Part shown: in pieces, positions 10,080 to 20,620 of the stretch
Layout: each line of letters opens with the position of its first letter
How positions within the stretch are numbered: position 1 is the stretch's first letter
Source of the DNA: JBBROS01 sp965213845
GTDB taxonomy: Bacteria > Pseudomonadota > Alphaproteobacteria > Acetobacterales > Acetobacteraceae
Direction: 5' to 3'
NCBI GenBank assembly: GCA_965213845.1
Contig: CBDCAI010000003.1
Coordinates: 62,001-126,000 of the forward strand
Length of the DNA: 64,000 bases
Notes under the pieces: generated by a model
The model's input: the letters and a program-made list of their open reading frames with translations, nothing else
Told to the model about the DNA's origin: nothing
Database searches by the model: none
Made by a program: the position numbers and the translations under genes

Positions 10080-12594
10080 TCAGCCTTCGGTTGCCACAGG
10101 AACATGCCAGATGTCGCGCGCATACTCGCCAACCGCGCGATCGGACGAGAAAAAGCCCACCCGCGCCGTATTTAGCGCGCTCGCCTTCCACCACGCCGCC
10201 CGGTCGCGCCAGCGGTCGGCCACCCGGCGCTGCGTCGCCGCGTAGCTGTCGAAGTCGGCCGTCACCAGGAAGTGGTCGTGGTGGGTCAACTCCTGCACCA
10301 GTTCCGCGAACCGCCCCGGCTCGTTGGGCGAGAACACGCCGGAGCCCATCGAGTCCAGCACCTGTTGCAACACCGGCGAGCGCTCGATCACGTCGCTCAT
10401 GTCGGTGCCGTGGACCCGCCGCGCCGCGACCTCCGGCGTGGTCAGGCCGAAGATGAAGATGTTCTCCGCCCCCACCCGCTCCAGGATCTCGACGTTGGCC
10501 CCGTCAAGCGTGCCGATGGTCAGCGCGCCGTTGAGCGCCAGCTTCATGTTGCCGGTGCCGGACGCCTCCATGCCCGCCGTGCTGATCTGCTCGGACAGGT
10601 CGGCCGCCGGCACGATCACCTCGGCCAGCGACACGTTGTAGTTCGGCAGGAACGCCACCTTCAACGCGCCGCGCAGGGTGGGGTCGTTGTTGACGACGCG
10701 GGCCACGTCGTTGGCCAGCTTGATGATCAGCTTGGCGCGGTGGTAGCTCGCCGCCGCCTTGCCCGCGAAGATCTTCACCCTCGGCACCCAGTCGCGCGTC
10801 GGGTTGGCGCGCATGTCGTTGTACAGCGCGATCGTCTCGAGGATGTTCAGCAACTGGCGCTTGTACTCGTGGATGCGCTTGATCTGCACGTCGAACAGCG
10901 CGTCCGGATCGACCTTCAGGTCCATCCGCTGCGCGATCAGCGTCGCCAGCCGCACCTTGTTGTCGCGCTTGATCGCCGCCAGCCGGTCGTGGATGGCCGG
11001 GTCGTCCGCCGCCCGCTCGAACAGTTCGAGCGCGTTGGCGTCGTCCATCACCCGCTCGCCCGCGACCTCGCGCAATAGCGACGTGAGGCCCGGGTTGGCC
11101 TCGAACAGCCAGCGGCGGAAGGTGATGCCGTTGGTCTTGTTGTTGATGCGGCCCGGGTAGAGCTGGTCGAGGTCGTGGAAGATGGTTTGGCGCACCAGGT
11201 CGGTGTGCAGCGCCGACACGCCGTTGATGCTGTGGCTGCCGAGGAAGGCCAGCGTGCCCATCCGCACCCGCCGGCCGCTGCCCTCGTCGATCAGCGACAT
11301 CGCACCCAGCATCTCCGCACTCGCCTTACCCTCGGGGGCGGCCGCGTTGACGTGGTCCAGGTGGCTGCCAGTTGAGCAGGTAGATGATCTGCATGTGGCG
11401 CGGCAGCAGCCGCTCCATCAGTTGCACCGGCCAGCTTTCCAGCGCCTCGGGCAGCAGCGTGTGGTTGGTGTAGGCGAAGGTCGCCTGGGTGATCGCCCAC
11501 GCCTCGTCCCACTCGATCTCGTACTCGTCGGTCAGCAGCCGCATCAGCTCGATCACCGCGATGCTCGGGTGGGTGTCGTTGAGCTGGATCGCCGCCTTGT
11601 CGGCCAGCGTGCGGGCGCTGCCGTGCTGGGCGACGTGGCGGCGCACCAAGTCCTGCAAGCTGGCGGCGGAGAAGAAGTACTCCTGCCGCAGCCGCAACTC
11701 CTGCCCCGACGACGTGTCGTCGCTCGGGTAGAGCACCTGCGAGATCGCGTTGGCCCGGCTGCGCTCGGACAGCGCGCCCACGTGGTCGCCGCGGTTGAAC
11801 GCGTCGAGCCGCAACGGGTCGGCCGCGCGCGCAGACCACAGCCGCAGCGTGTTGACGTGCCGGCCGCGCCAGCCGACCACCGGCGTGTCGTAGGCGACCG
11901 CGTCCACGGTTTCCGCCGGTAACCATGTCGTCCGGCTCACCCCGTCGGCCCCGGCCTTCTGTTCCACCCGGCCGCCGAACCGCACCTGGAAGTTGACTTC
12001 CGGCCGCTCGAACTCCCACGGGTTGCCGAACGACAGCCAGTTCTCCGGAAACTCCTGCTGCCAGCCGTCCTTGATGACTTGGCGAAACAGCCCGTGGTTG
12101 TAGCGGATGCCGTAGCCGTAGGCGGCGATCTGCAGCGTCGCCATGCTCTCCATGTAGCACGCGGCCAGCCGCCCCAGGCCGCCGTTGCCCAGCGCCGCGT
12201 CGGGCTCCACCGCGCGCAACTGGTCGAGGTCGACGCCCAGTTCGGCCAGCGCCTGTCGCATGGTGTCGGTCAGGCCGAGGTTGTTCAGGCTGTCGCCCAG
12301 CAACCGCCCGATCAGGAACTCCAGCGACAGGTAGTAAACCCGCTTGCGGCCCTTGGCGTAGGTGTGGCGTGTGGTCGGCATCCACCGCTCGACGATGTGG
12401 TCGCGCACCGCCAGCGCGGTCGCCACGAACCAGTCGCGGTCGCTGGCCACGATCGGGTCCTTGCCGACGGCGTAGGTCAGCTTGGCCACCACCGCGCGGC
12501 GGAGGCTGGCGACATCCTCGTCCTGCGGCGGGAGTGCGATGCGCGTCGCCAGGTTCGGCGTGGTGATCGTGGCGGGTGGACGGGTTTGGCTCAT
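10080..12594 (-). pseudogene. glgP: glycogen phosphorylase GlgP, frame broken by a one-base insertion
   Basis: GT35 glycogen phosphorylase, which releases glucose-1-phosphate from glycogen. The first frame (12594 to about 11365) holds the N-terminal half through LLPRHMQIIYLLNWQ and then meets a stop at 11326. The second frame carries on with LDHVNAAAPEG, HSINGVSALHTDLV and the PLP-lysine motif ASGTGNMKLALNGALT, ending at 10080. Dropping one G from the + strand at 11363-11364 restores an uninterrupted NWQHLDHVN, so there is a single extra base. Everything else looks intact, so it could be a sequencing error as easily as a young pseudogene. ATG at 12594 follows AGGAG. First gene of the glycogen operon. 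Confidence 0.88.
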
Positions 12595-12622
12595 GCGTCG
12601 CACGCTCCTGGACGTCGGTGGC

Positions 12623-12658
12623 AAGGGAATAACCCTTACGTGTGCAAAAGGGAATAAC
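12623..12658. promoter_or_regulatory. tandem AAGGGAATAAC repeats upstream of glgP
   Basis: The 11-base sequence AAGGGAATAAC occurs twice, at 12623-12633 and 12648-12658, 25 bases apart, 29-64 bases upstream of the glgP start. Such spacing, a little over two helical turns, is typical of a regulator's direct-repeat operator or of paired promoter elements. GGAATAA also resembles some ECF sigma -35 elements, and an ECF gene starts some 300 bases to the right, but no matching -10 is clear. Confidence 0.4.
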
Positions 12659-12942
12659 GGCTCTCGGCCGCCGCGCCGGGCGTTTTGCATCCGTAGCCGC
12701 GGCGACCCCGTAAGTTAGATGCAAGACGTGACGCGATCGACAACGCGGAGTCCCCGGTCGAGGGTGCCCCGCCGCGCGTCGCCACCATGGGACTTGCCGG
12801 ATTTGCGGTTGGGGCGAGGTGGGCTATGTCGATGGTGGCATGACGGGTCGAACCCGTTCGAACGGCACGGCCCCGGTTGCGGCGGGGAGGGGCGCGCCCG
12901 ACGGCGCACCTTGGCGGGCGTGGCCGACGGGAGGTTGTGTGG
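12659..12942. other. intergenic region between the glycogen operon and the ECF sigma gene
   Basis: No gene is supported here. It separates divergent transcription units, so it should hold promoters for both. A 7-base inverted repeat TTGCATC / GATGCAA (12685-12691 and 12718-12724) is the only clear symmetric element. A GGGAGG at 12929-12934 serves the sigma factor start. Confidence 0.4.
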
Positions 12943-13557
12943 GTGGCATCCGCCCTGGTTCGGCGTCGCGGCCCGCGCCTGGGCACCGAGCTAGCGTGGG
13001 CTCGCCACCCCGTCGCCGACGACACCACGCTCACCGACCTGCTTGGCCGCGTCGCGGCCGGCGACAGGCTGGCGTTCCGGGCGATCTACGACGGCCAGGC
13101 GTCGCACATGTACGCCGTCGCGATGCGGATCACCCGCCAGTCGGCGCTGGCGTCCGACGCGGTCCACGACGCGTTCCTCCAGGTGTGGCGGCACGCCGGC
13201 CGGTTCGAGGCCGACCGCGGCAGCCCGCAGGCGTGGTTGATGAGCCTGGTGCGCTACCGGGCGCTCGACATCGCCCGGCGGCGCGGACGCGAGACGTCCG
13301 ACGAGGCGGTGCCCGAGCGCGCCGACGAGGACCCCGACCCGCTGGCGCGCCTGGAGACGTCGCGCGACGCCACTGCGCTGCACGGGTGTCTCGGCCAGTT
13401 GGCTCCGGACCGGCGCCGGCTGGTGGCGCTGGCGTTCGTGGAGGGGTTGAGCCACGCCGAGGTCGCGACCCAGCTCGACCTGCCGCTGGGAACGGTAAAG
13501 TCGTGGATCCGGCGAAGTTTGCGAACGCTGCGTGGCTGCCTGGAGGGCACGTCGTGA
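12943..13557 (+). CDS. ECF RNA polymerase sigma factor
   Basis: An extracytoplasmic-function sigma factor of about 204 residues. Region 2 is seen in LAFRAIYDGQASHMYAVAMR through DAVHDAFLQVWRHAGRF and the -10-binding helix GSPQAWLMSLVRYRALD; region 4 is the helix-turn-helix LDLPLGTVKSWIRRSLRTLRGCL. The GTG at 12943 is favoured because GGGAGG lies eight bases upstream; GTG at 12937 is possible. The next gene overlaps its stop (GTGA) and encodes a membrane anti-sigma factor, so the sigma is expected to be held inactive at the membrane until a signal arrives. Its regulon is not visible here. Confidence 0.93.
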   Translation: MASALVRRRGPRLGTELAWARHPVADDTTLTDLLGRVAAGDRLAFRAIYDGQASHMYAVAMRITRQSALASDAVHDAFLQVWRHAGRFEADRGSPQAWLMSLVRYRALDIARRRGRETSDEAVPERADEDPDPLARLETSRDATALHGCLGQLAPDRRRLVALAFVEGLSHAEVATQLDLPLGTVKSWIRRSLRTLRGCLEGTS

Positions 13558-14288
13558 GCGATCGCACGGATGGGGACTTCGAACTCCCGGACGACGACAC
13601 GCTCGCCGGCGAGTATGTGCTCGGCGTGCTGGACGCGGACGAGATGGCGGCCGTGCGGTTCCGCGCGCGCGGCGACGTGGCGTTGCGCGGAGCCATCGCG
13701 CGGTGGGAGGCGCACCTGGTCCCGCTGACCGCCCTGGTGCCGGCGGCCGCGCCACCCCCCGCGTTGTGGGAACGGCTGGCGGCCGCGACCGCCGCCCTGC
13801 CGCTCGACGACGTGGTGGCCGTGCCGCCGCGCCCGGCCAACGAAAACGCCGCGGGCACGCGGCGGCGGGTGTGGCCCTGGCAGCTTTCGACCGCCGCCTC
13901 GTTGGCGCTGGCGGCCGGGATCGCGGCGGTGGCGCTGGTGCGTCCGCAGCCCACCGTGGTGCGGATCGCGACCCTCGAACCGATCGGCGCGCATCCGGCC
14001 GCGTTCGTCGCCCAGGCCCGCGCCGACGGTAGGATGACCTTGGCGGCGATCTCCCCGGACGCGGTGCCGCCGGGCCGCGACCTGCAACTCTGGGTGCTGC
14101 CGCCGGGTGCCACCACGGTCGCCTCGTTGGGCGTGCTGCGGGCGGGCGGGCAGACGTTCGACCTCCGGCCGCCCGCCACCGGGACGCAATTCCTGGTCAG
14201 CCTGGAGCAGGCGGGCGGCTCCCCGACGGGGCAGCCGGCCGGGCCGGTGCTGTACGGTGGCACGTTCGGACCCGGCACCGAGAAGTAA
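13554..14288 (+). CDS. RskA-type membrane anti-sigma factor
   Basis: A 244-residue protein with the layout of anti-sigma-K factors: an N-terminal cytoplasmic part beginning with an acidic stretch and the family motif AGEYVLGVLDADEMAAV, one transmembrane helix at about 111-129 (LSTAASLALAAGIAAVALV) and a periplasmic RskA domain containing GRDLQLWVLPPGATTVASLG and a C-terminal LEQAGGSPTGQPAGPVLYGG. GTG at 13554 overlaps the stop of the ECF sigma gene. It should bind and inhibit that sigma factor; no zinc-binding HxxxCxxC motif is present. Confidence 0.92.
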   Translation: MSDRTDGDFELPDDDTLAGEYVLGVLDADEMAAVRFRARGDVALRGAIARWEAHLVPLTALVPAAAPPPALWERLAAATAALPLDDVVAVPPRPANENAAGTRRRVWPWQLSTAASLALAAGIAAVALVRPQPTVVRIATLEPIGAHPAAFVAQARADGRMTLAAISPDAVPPGRDLQLWVLPPGATTVASLGVLRAGGQTFDLRPPATGTQFLVSLEQAGGSPTGQPAGPVLYGGTFGPGTEK

Positions 14289-14323
14289 TCGAAGTCGAAA
14301 CGACTAACGGTACTGTCACCCGC

Positions 14324-14342
14324 GTTATAGTTCCAATATAAC
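14324..14342. promoter_or_regulatory. inverted repeat GTTATA-N7-TATAAC in AT-rich promoter region
   Basis: The 115-base gap between the anti-sigma gene and the next kinase gene is strikingly AT-rich for this DNA. It contains a perfect 6-base inverted repeat, GTTATA and TATAAC, separated by seven bases, about 60 bases before the kinase start. This is a plausible operator or part of the kinase promoter; no regulator can be named. Confidence 0.4.
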
Positions 14343-14403
14343 AAATCAAGTTTTGTTTACCGGCGGGGAGTGCTAGGCTCCGCGCGGGATTGGGGGTGGC
14401 CAT

Positions 14404-16335
14404 ATGAGCGGCGGCATCGGCGTCTCGGGCGAGCGGCAAGCGGGTGGGGCTCGACTGAGGTCCGCCGCCTGGTGGTCTCGCACGCGAGCCTGGGGCCGGC
14501 TGGCGCGCACCGGCGGCGGGTTGCCCCGGCGGGTTTGGCAGTCACTCACGTCGGCGGCACACGCCGCGGCGCCGGTCACCTCCACGGTTGGGTGGGGTCG
14601 GGTGACCGCGCTGGTTTTGCCGACGCTCGGGTTGGCGGCGGTGGGCATGGTGACCCTGTGCCACGTCGTCGACATGCGGCGGGCTGACGTGGCGCGATCC
14701 GCCAGCATGTTGAGGTCCGAGGCGCTCCACGCGGTCGAGGCGCAGTCCGGCGTGCTGGCCGCCGCCGACGCGGCGGTGGCTGGCCTGAGCTGGGGCGAAA
14801 TTCGCACGAGCCCCGGCGTCAAGCTCACGCTGGCCCGGCTGACCGCCACCTCGGACGCGATTGAAACCTTGAGCCTGGTCGATCCAGACGGTCGCGTGGC
14901 GGCCACCGGCGACGGCGCGGCCCCACCACCGGCCGACCTGTCGGACCGGGACTACGTCCGGGCGTTCCACCAACGCGCCGCGCCGCCGGCGTTGTTCGTC
15001 TCAGCTCCCTCGATCGGCTCGGACGATCGCCTGGTCATCCACCTGGCGCGGCCGCGCACCGGCCTCGACCCGGCCCCGGGTGGTTTCGATGGCGGGCTGG
15101 TCGTCACCGCGACAAGTCCCGAGACGTTCGAGCGATCGTTCGAAGTGTTCGCGGACGGCGTCGGCGCGCGCGCGACCTTGTTGCGGGCCGACGGCACCCT
15201 GCTCGCCAGGGTGCCGCGCCGGCTGACCCCGGGCGAGGCGACGCAACTGGGCGACGACGAGGCCGCGTGGGCGCTGGTCCGGGCTGCCACGACGGGCGGT
15301 TCCGCCGCCGGCGCGCTGACGACGGTCGAGGGCTCGCTGTTGCGCGGGCTTCGCGTAAACGCGGCGGCGGCGTTGCCCGGCACGGGACTGGTGGTGCTGG
15401 TCCAAGGCGATCCCACGCTGGTGCTGCACGAGTGGCTCGCGGAAATGGCGTTTTCGACCCTCGGGGCTCTCAGCGTCATGGCGCTGTTGCTGACCTTGGC
15501 CGCGCGGGCGCGTCGTGAAACGCGGCTGGAGCGCGACCGGGTGGCTCTGCGGCAGGTCGCGGCGCAGGCGTTGCAACACACGTCACAGCAGCGCGCCGAG
15601 TTTGAGACGCGGCTGCGGCAGACCGAGAAGGCCGCCGCGTTGGGGCAGCTCGCCGCCGGGGTCGCGCACGACTTCAACAACTTGCTGCACGCGGTGCTGC
15701 TGGGCACCGACGGCCTGCAGCGTGTGGCCGGGGCCGCGCCGGCGTCTGCCGAGCTGCGGCGGTCCGTGCGGCTGATCGAGCGCTCGGCCGAGCGCGGCGT
15801 CGCGCTGACCCGGCGAATGCTGGACTTCGCCCGCCGCGACGACGCGGTGGACAGCGCGGGGTTCGATCCCGGACCGGCGCTGGGGCGCGCGTTCGAGTTG
15901 CTGACCCACTCGTTCGGGCAACTGTGGTCGGTCACTTTGACGCTGCCCCCGGAAACGCTGCCTCCGGTTGCGGGCGACAGCGCCACGTTCGAGACGGTGG
16001 TGATCAACCTCGCCGTGAACGCGCGCGACGCCATGCCGCGCGGCGGCCGGATCGAGCTCGTCGCCGAGGTGGAACACGGCCACATGGGTGCCGCGCGGCT
16101 GTCCGGCGCGCCGGCGGTCCGGGTGGTGGTGCGCGACGGCGGCGTGGGAATGGACGCGGCAACGCTGGCCCGCGCCGGCGAGGCGTTCTTCACCACCAAG
16201 CCCGTGGGGGCGGGCACCGGGCTCGGGCTGTCGATGGCGCGCGGGTTTGCCCAGCGGGTCGGCGGGGTGCTGGAAATCGCCAGCGAGCCGGGGGTGGGCA
16301 CCACCGTCACCCTGCGTTTGCCGGTCGCCGCTTGA
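14404..16335 (+). CDS. membrane sensor histidine kinase with periplasmic Cache-like domain
   Basis: A 643-residue kinase. A basic N-terminus precedes a membrane helix at about 67-86; a periplasmic double-Cache-like domain follows (DAIETLSLVDPDGRVAATG, LSDRDYVRAFHQR), then a second membrane helix at about 348-368. The cytoplasmic part has a coiled segment, the phosphoacceptor box GVAHDFNNLLHAV with His near 422, the N-box NLAVNARDAMPRGG and the G boxes DGGVGMD and GTGLGLSMARGF. There is no receiver domain, and no partner response regulator lies nearby. Cache domains usually bind small ligands outside the membrane. ATG at 14404 gives a reasonable start; the RNA leader contains an inverted repeat. 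Confidence 0.9.
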   Translation: MSGGIGVSGERQAGGARLRSAAWWSRTRAWGRLARTGGGLPRRVWQSLTSAAHAAAPVTSTVGWGRVTALVLPTLGLAAVGMVTLCHVVDMRRADVARSASMLRSEALHAVEAQSGVLAAADAAVAGLSWGEIRTSPGVKLTLARLTATSDAIETLSLVDPDGRVAATGDGAAPPPADLSDRDYVRAFHQRAAPPALFVSAPSIGSDDRLVIHLARPRTGLDPAPGGFDGGLVVTATSPETFERSFEVFADGVGARATLLRADGTLLARVPRRLTPGEATQLGDDEAAWALVRAATTGGSAAGALTTVEGSLLRGLRVNAAAALPGTGLVVLVQGDPTLVLHEWLAEMAFSTLGALSVMALLLTLAARARRETRLERDRVALRQVAAQALQHTSQQRAEFETRLRQTEKAAALGQLAAGVAHDFNNLLHAVLLGTDGLQRVAGAAPASAELRRSVRLIERSAERGVALTRRMLDFARRDDAVDSAGFDPGPALGRAFELLTHSFGQLWSVTLTLPPETLPPVAGDSATFETVVINLAVNARDAMPRGGRIELVAEVEHGHMGAARLSGAPAVRVVVRDGGVGMDAATLARAGEAFFTTKPVGAGTGLGLSMARGFAQRVGGVLEIASEPGVGTTVTLRLPVAA

Positions 16336-16351
16336 GGCGGCGGCCGCCGCC
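16336..16351. terminator. GC-rich hairpin between convergent genes
   Basis: A perfect 16-base palindrome (GGCGGCGG followed by CCGCCGCC) fills the 21-base gap between the converging histidine kinase and ABC-F genes. It could act as a bidirectional transcription stop; no T-run follows on either side. Confidence 0.4.
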
Positions 16352-16356
16352 CAAGC

Positions 16357-18237
<1,881 letters not shown>

Positions 18238-18284
18238 GCGCGCGGATGTAGGACGGCGCGCCCGCTCGTGCCACCGTGGCGCGC

Positions 18285-18893
18285 ATGTACCAGCCGTTGC
18301 AGTTTCGCGAAGACCGCCTGGACGTCCAACACGCGCTGATGCGGGCGCACCCGCTGGCCGCGTTCGTGGTGGTGCGGGACGGCGAGCCGGTGGCCGACCA
18401 CCTGCCCCTGCTGCTCGACGCGGGGGCGGAGCCGTTCGGGACGCTGTTGGGCCACGCCGCGCGAGCCAACGCCCTGGCCGGCATGGACGGCGCCGCGGCC
18501 ATGGCGATCTTCGCCGGGCCGCAAGCCTACGTGTCGCCGTCGTTCTACCCGAGCAAGGCCGAGCACGGGCGCGTGGTGCCAACCTGGAACTACGCCGTCG
18601 TCCACGCCTGGGGGCGGGTGCGGATCGAGCCCGACGCCGCGTGGCTGCGCGCCCACGTCGGGCGGCTGACCGAAACGCACGAGAGTGGCCGAGCGGATCC
18701 TTGGGCCGTCGGGGACGCCCCGGCACCGTTCGTGGAGGCGCAGTTGCGGGGCATCGTCGGCGTGGTGCTGGCCATCGACCGGATCGAGGGCAAGTGGAAG
18801 ATGAGCCAAAACCGCTCGGCGGCGGACCGGGCCGGCGTCGCGGCGGGGCTGGCGGGGAGTGCTGCGGGGGTGGCGGTCGCGAGCCAGTCTTAG
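18285..18893 (+). CDS. FMN-binding negative transcriptional regulator, PaiB family
   Basis: A protein of about 202 residues with the flavin-reductase-like split-barrel fold of PaiB. Diagnostic parts are the start MYQPLQFRE, LMRAHPLAAFVVV, HLPLLLD, the middle GPQAYVSPSFYPSKAEHGRVVPTWNY (positions about 83-108) and WKMSQNRSAADRAGV near the end. Bacillus PaiB represses sporulation and protease genes; in proteobacteria these proteins are poorly characterised and may simply bind FMN or haem. I take the second ATG (18285), since the family begins MYxP; ATG at 18276 is three codons upstream. Confidence 0.9.
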   Translation: MYQPLQFREDRLDVQHALMRAHPLAAFVVVRDGEPVADHLPLLLDAGAEPFGTLLGHAARANALAGMDGAAAMAIFAGPQAYVSPSFYPSKAEHGRVVPTWNYAVVHAWGRVRIEPDAAWLRAHVGRLTETHESGRADPWAVGDAPAPFVEAQLRGIVGVVLAIDRIEGKWKMSQNRSAADRAGVAAGLAGSAAGVAVASQS

Positions 18894-18930
18894 ACGCGGC
18901 GTTGGAAAAGCCGCATGGAACGCGCAACTG

Positions 18931-18948
18931 ATACCCTAGCTATGGTAT
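18931..18948. promoter_or_regulatory. palindromic operator candidate upstream of hicA remnant/hicB
   Basis: ATACCCTAGCTATGGTAT is an 18-base palindrome with one mismatched pair (arms ATACC-n-TAG / CTA-n-GGTAT). It lies directly before the broken hicA and about 110 bases before hicB. HicB antitoxins commonly carry a DNA-binding domain and repress their own promoter through such palindromes, but this short HicB shows no clear one, so the binding partner is uncertain. Confidence 0.45.
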
Positions 18949-18950
18949 GA

Positions 18951-19053
18951 TCGTATGAGCGTGCATGCTATCGCGACGTGATCTTTCCCCACTCCGAGAC
19001 AGCTCGGTGTCGGTCGATGTTTGCGATCTGGAAGCACGCTGGCCCTGTGAGGA
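18951..19053 (+). pseudogene. HicA toxin, C-terminal remnant
   Basis: One frame here reads DVIFPHSETARCRSMFAIWKHAGPV, which lines up with the end of HicA mRNA interferases (consensus VTIPHP...GTLRSIWKQAGL). The N-terminal half, including the catalytic histidine region, is missing: a TGA lies in frame just upstream, and only about 30 codons remain before hicB. Its place immediately before hicB is the normal hicAB order, which supports a decayed toxin gene. The boundaries are approximate. Short length keeps this tentative. Confidence 0.5.
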
Positions 19054-19059
19054 TCCATC

Positions 19060-19329
19060 ATGCGTTATCCCGTTGCCATCGAGCTTGGAACCGACGCGAG
19101 CGCCTATGGCGTCGTGATCCCGGACCTTCCAGGTTGCTTCTCCGCCGGGGACACGCTGGACGAGGCCTTGGCGGGCGCTGAGGAAGCGGCCGCCGCTTGG
19201 ATCGACGCCACTCTGGACGCCGGGGGCACCATCCCGGCTCCGACGTCTCTCGACCGCCTCCGGCGCGACCCGGACTACGCGGATTGGACGTTTGGGGCGC
19301 TCACGTTGAACTCGATATTGGCAATCTAG
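19060..19329 (+). CDS. hicB: HicB family antitoxin
   Basis: An 89-residue protein with the HicB partial RNase H-like fold: MRYPVAIELG, YGVVIPDLPGCFSAGDTLDEALAGAEEAAAAWID. HicB neutralises the HicA ribonuclease. The C-terminus (PDYADWTFGALTLNSILAI) is short and shows no clear ribbon-helix-helix or helix-turn-helix DNA-binding domain. The partner hicA appears reduced to a remnant just upstream, so this is probably an orphan antitoxin. ATG at 19060 follows a GAGG. Confidence 0.85.
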   Translation: MRYPVAIELGTDASAYGVVIPDLPGCFSAGDTLDEALAGAEEAAAAWIDATLDAGGTIPAPTSLDRLRRDPDYADWTFGALTLNSILAI

Positions 19330-19365
19330 CGCGGCCGCGCATGGCCATGGAGGACCCGCCGTCAC

Positions 19366-20190
19366 CTACCAGCCAAGGAAGTCCAGCACCGCCGCGTTGA
19401 ACCCGCCCACGTCCTGCGCCATCGCGAAGTGACTGACCCCGCGCAGCTCCCGCAGCCGCGCACCGGGAATGGCGCGTGCAATCCCGCCCGCGTGGCTCGC
19501 CCGGATCGCCTCGTCGTGCTCCGCCCAAAGCACCAGCACCGGAGCCCTGATCGCCGCCAGCCGTGTGTCCGGCCACTCCGGCCCGTGCGACCACATGCGT
19601 TGCACCGCCGCCTTGTTCACGGCGAAGGCGCCAGGTGTCGGCGACAGCCGCCGGAAATCCGCCGGGGCGCGGGCGACGTACTCCGCGAACGCCGAGTGCG
19701 CGCCAGTAACGGCCGTCAGCCCGTCGGCGCGGACGTTGGCCGCGAACGCCACCACGCGGCCGACACGCTCCGGCCGCCGCACCGCCAAGTCGAGCGCCAC
19801 GATCGCGCCGTCGCTCCACCCAACGAAATCGGCCCGCGCCACGCCGAGTGCGTCCATCGCCGCCACCACGTCGTCGCCCATCCGCCCGTAGGTCAGCGTC
19901 GCGTCGCCGAGGCTGCTACGGCCCTGGCCCCGGCTGTCCACCAGCACCACCGTGTGGCCCGCCGCCAAGGCCGGCACCTGGCCGCCCCACCAGTCGCTGC
20001 TGCCAAGGCCGCCGTGCAGCAACACCACCGGCGGCCCCGCGCCGATGGTGCCAACCCAGATGTCGGCACCCCCGACGTGGACCCGGCGCGAAGCGATCCC
20101 GGGCGGCAGTCGCGGCGTCGGCGGCAGCGCGTCCCAAGGCGTCGCGGCAAGCGTCGCCAAGCACGCGGCCAGCAGCACCGTCTTCAGCAT
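19366..20190 (-). CDS. exported alpha/beta hydrolase
   Basis: A 274-residue alpha/beta-fold hydrolase with an N-terminal signal peptide (MLKTVLLAACLATLAATP). The oxyanion motif VVLLHGGLGSSDWWGGQ lies near residue 55, the nucleophile elbow GWSDGAIVALDLAV near 125, the acid in VLVLWAEHDEAI and the histidine in LRGVSHFAMAQDV near the C-terminus. All triad residues are present, so it should be active, likely as an esterase or lipase in the periplasm; the substrate cannot be told from sequence. It is divergent from a small exported protein, 99 bases away. Confidence 0.88.
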   Translation of the reverse strand: MLKTVLLAACLATLAATPWDALPPTPRLPPGIASRRVHVGGADIWVGTIGAGPPVVLLHGGLGSSDWWGGQVPALAAGHTVVLVDSRGQGRSSLGDATLTYGRMGDDVVAAMDALGVARADFVGWSDGAIVALDLAVRRPERVGRVVAFAANVRADGLTAVTGAHSAFAEYVARAPADFRRLSPTPGAFAVNKAAVQRMWSHGPEWPDTRLAAIRAPVLVLWAEHDEAIRASHAGGIARAIPGARLRELRGVSHFAMAQDVGGFNAAVLDFLGW

Positions 20191-20289
20191 TCGGCGTGAA
20201 CTCGGCGTAACCCGTGTAATCCGGCGCGGTGGCCGTCGAACCTGACCTCATGCGCGGGCTGGTCCGACGCTGATGACGGGAAATCAACC

Positions 20290-20577
20290 ATGAAGAAGCT
20301 GCTCACCCTTGGTGCCTTGGCTTTTGCGCTCGCCGCCCCCGCGCTGGCCCACGCGGCACCTGGCGACAACCCGGCCCGCCGCCTGCAATACGTGGACAAC
20401 GGCGGGACGCTGCACGAACTCGACATCACCGACGCGGCCAAGCAGCGGATGTTCGTCGCCCACGCCATGAAGCTGAAGCCGGGCACGCTGGTGATGACGC
20501 TCGACGGCCAGATCTATGTCCTCCAAGACGCCAAGTTGCCGAGCGGGCAGATGATGTCGGACGCGTTGATGCACTGA
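20290..20577 (+). CDS. small exported hypothetical protein, 95 aa
   Basis: A clear Sec signal peptide (MKKLLTLGALAFALAAPALAHA) is followed by a mature part of about 72 residues: NPARRLQYVDNGGTLHELDITDAA, a helical stretch rich in Met and Lys (MFVAHAMKLKPGTLVM) and a beta-like end TLDGQIYVLQDAKL. I do not recognise the family. It should be periplasmic or secreted. No cysteines or metal motifs are seen. It stands alone, divergent from the exported hydrolase and convergent with the DUF29 gene. Confidence 0.75.
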   Translation: MKKLLTLGALAFALAAPALAHAAPGDNPARRLQYVDNGGTLHELDITDAAKQRMFVAHAMKLKPGTLVMTLDGQIYVLQDAKLPSGQMMSDALMH

Positions 20578-20589
20578 GCGGCCGCGCGC

Positions 20590-20620
20590 GACCCGGCGGC
20601 GGCGGCGACGCCCCCGGGTC
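20590..20620. terminator. hairpin between convergent genes
   Basis: GACCCGG at 20590-20596 pairs with CCGGGTC at 20614-20620 around a GC-rich loop, in the 41-base gap between the converging small exported protein and DUF29 genes. There is no T-run, so factor-independent termination is only suspected. Confidence 0.35.

Noticed and set aside
12841..12870. GGTCGAACCC-like sequence resembling a tRNA T-arm
   Set aside because: No cloverleaf could be built around it; it lies in the leader of the ECF sigma gene.
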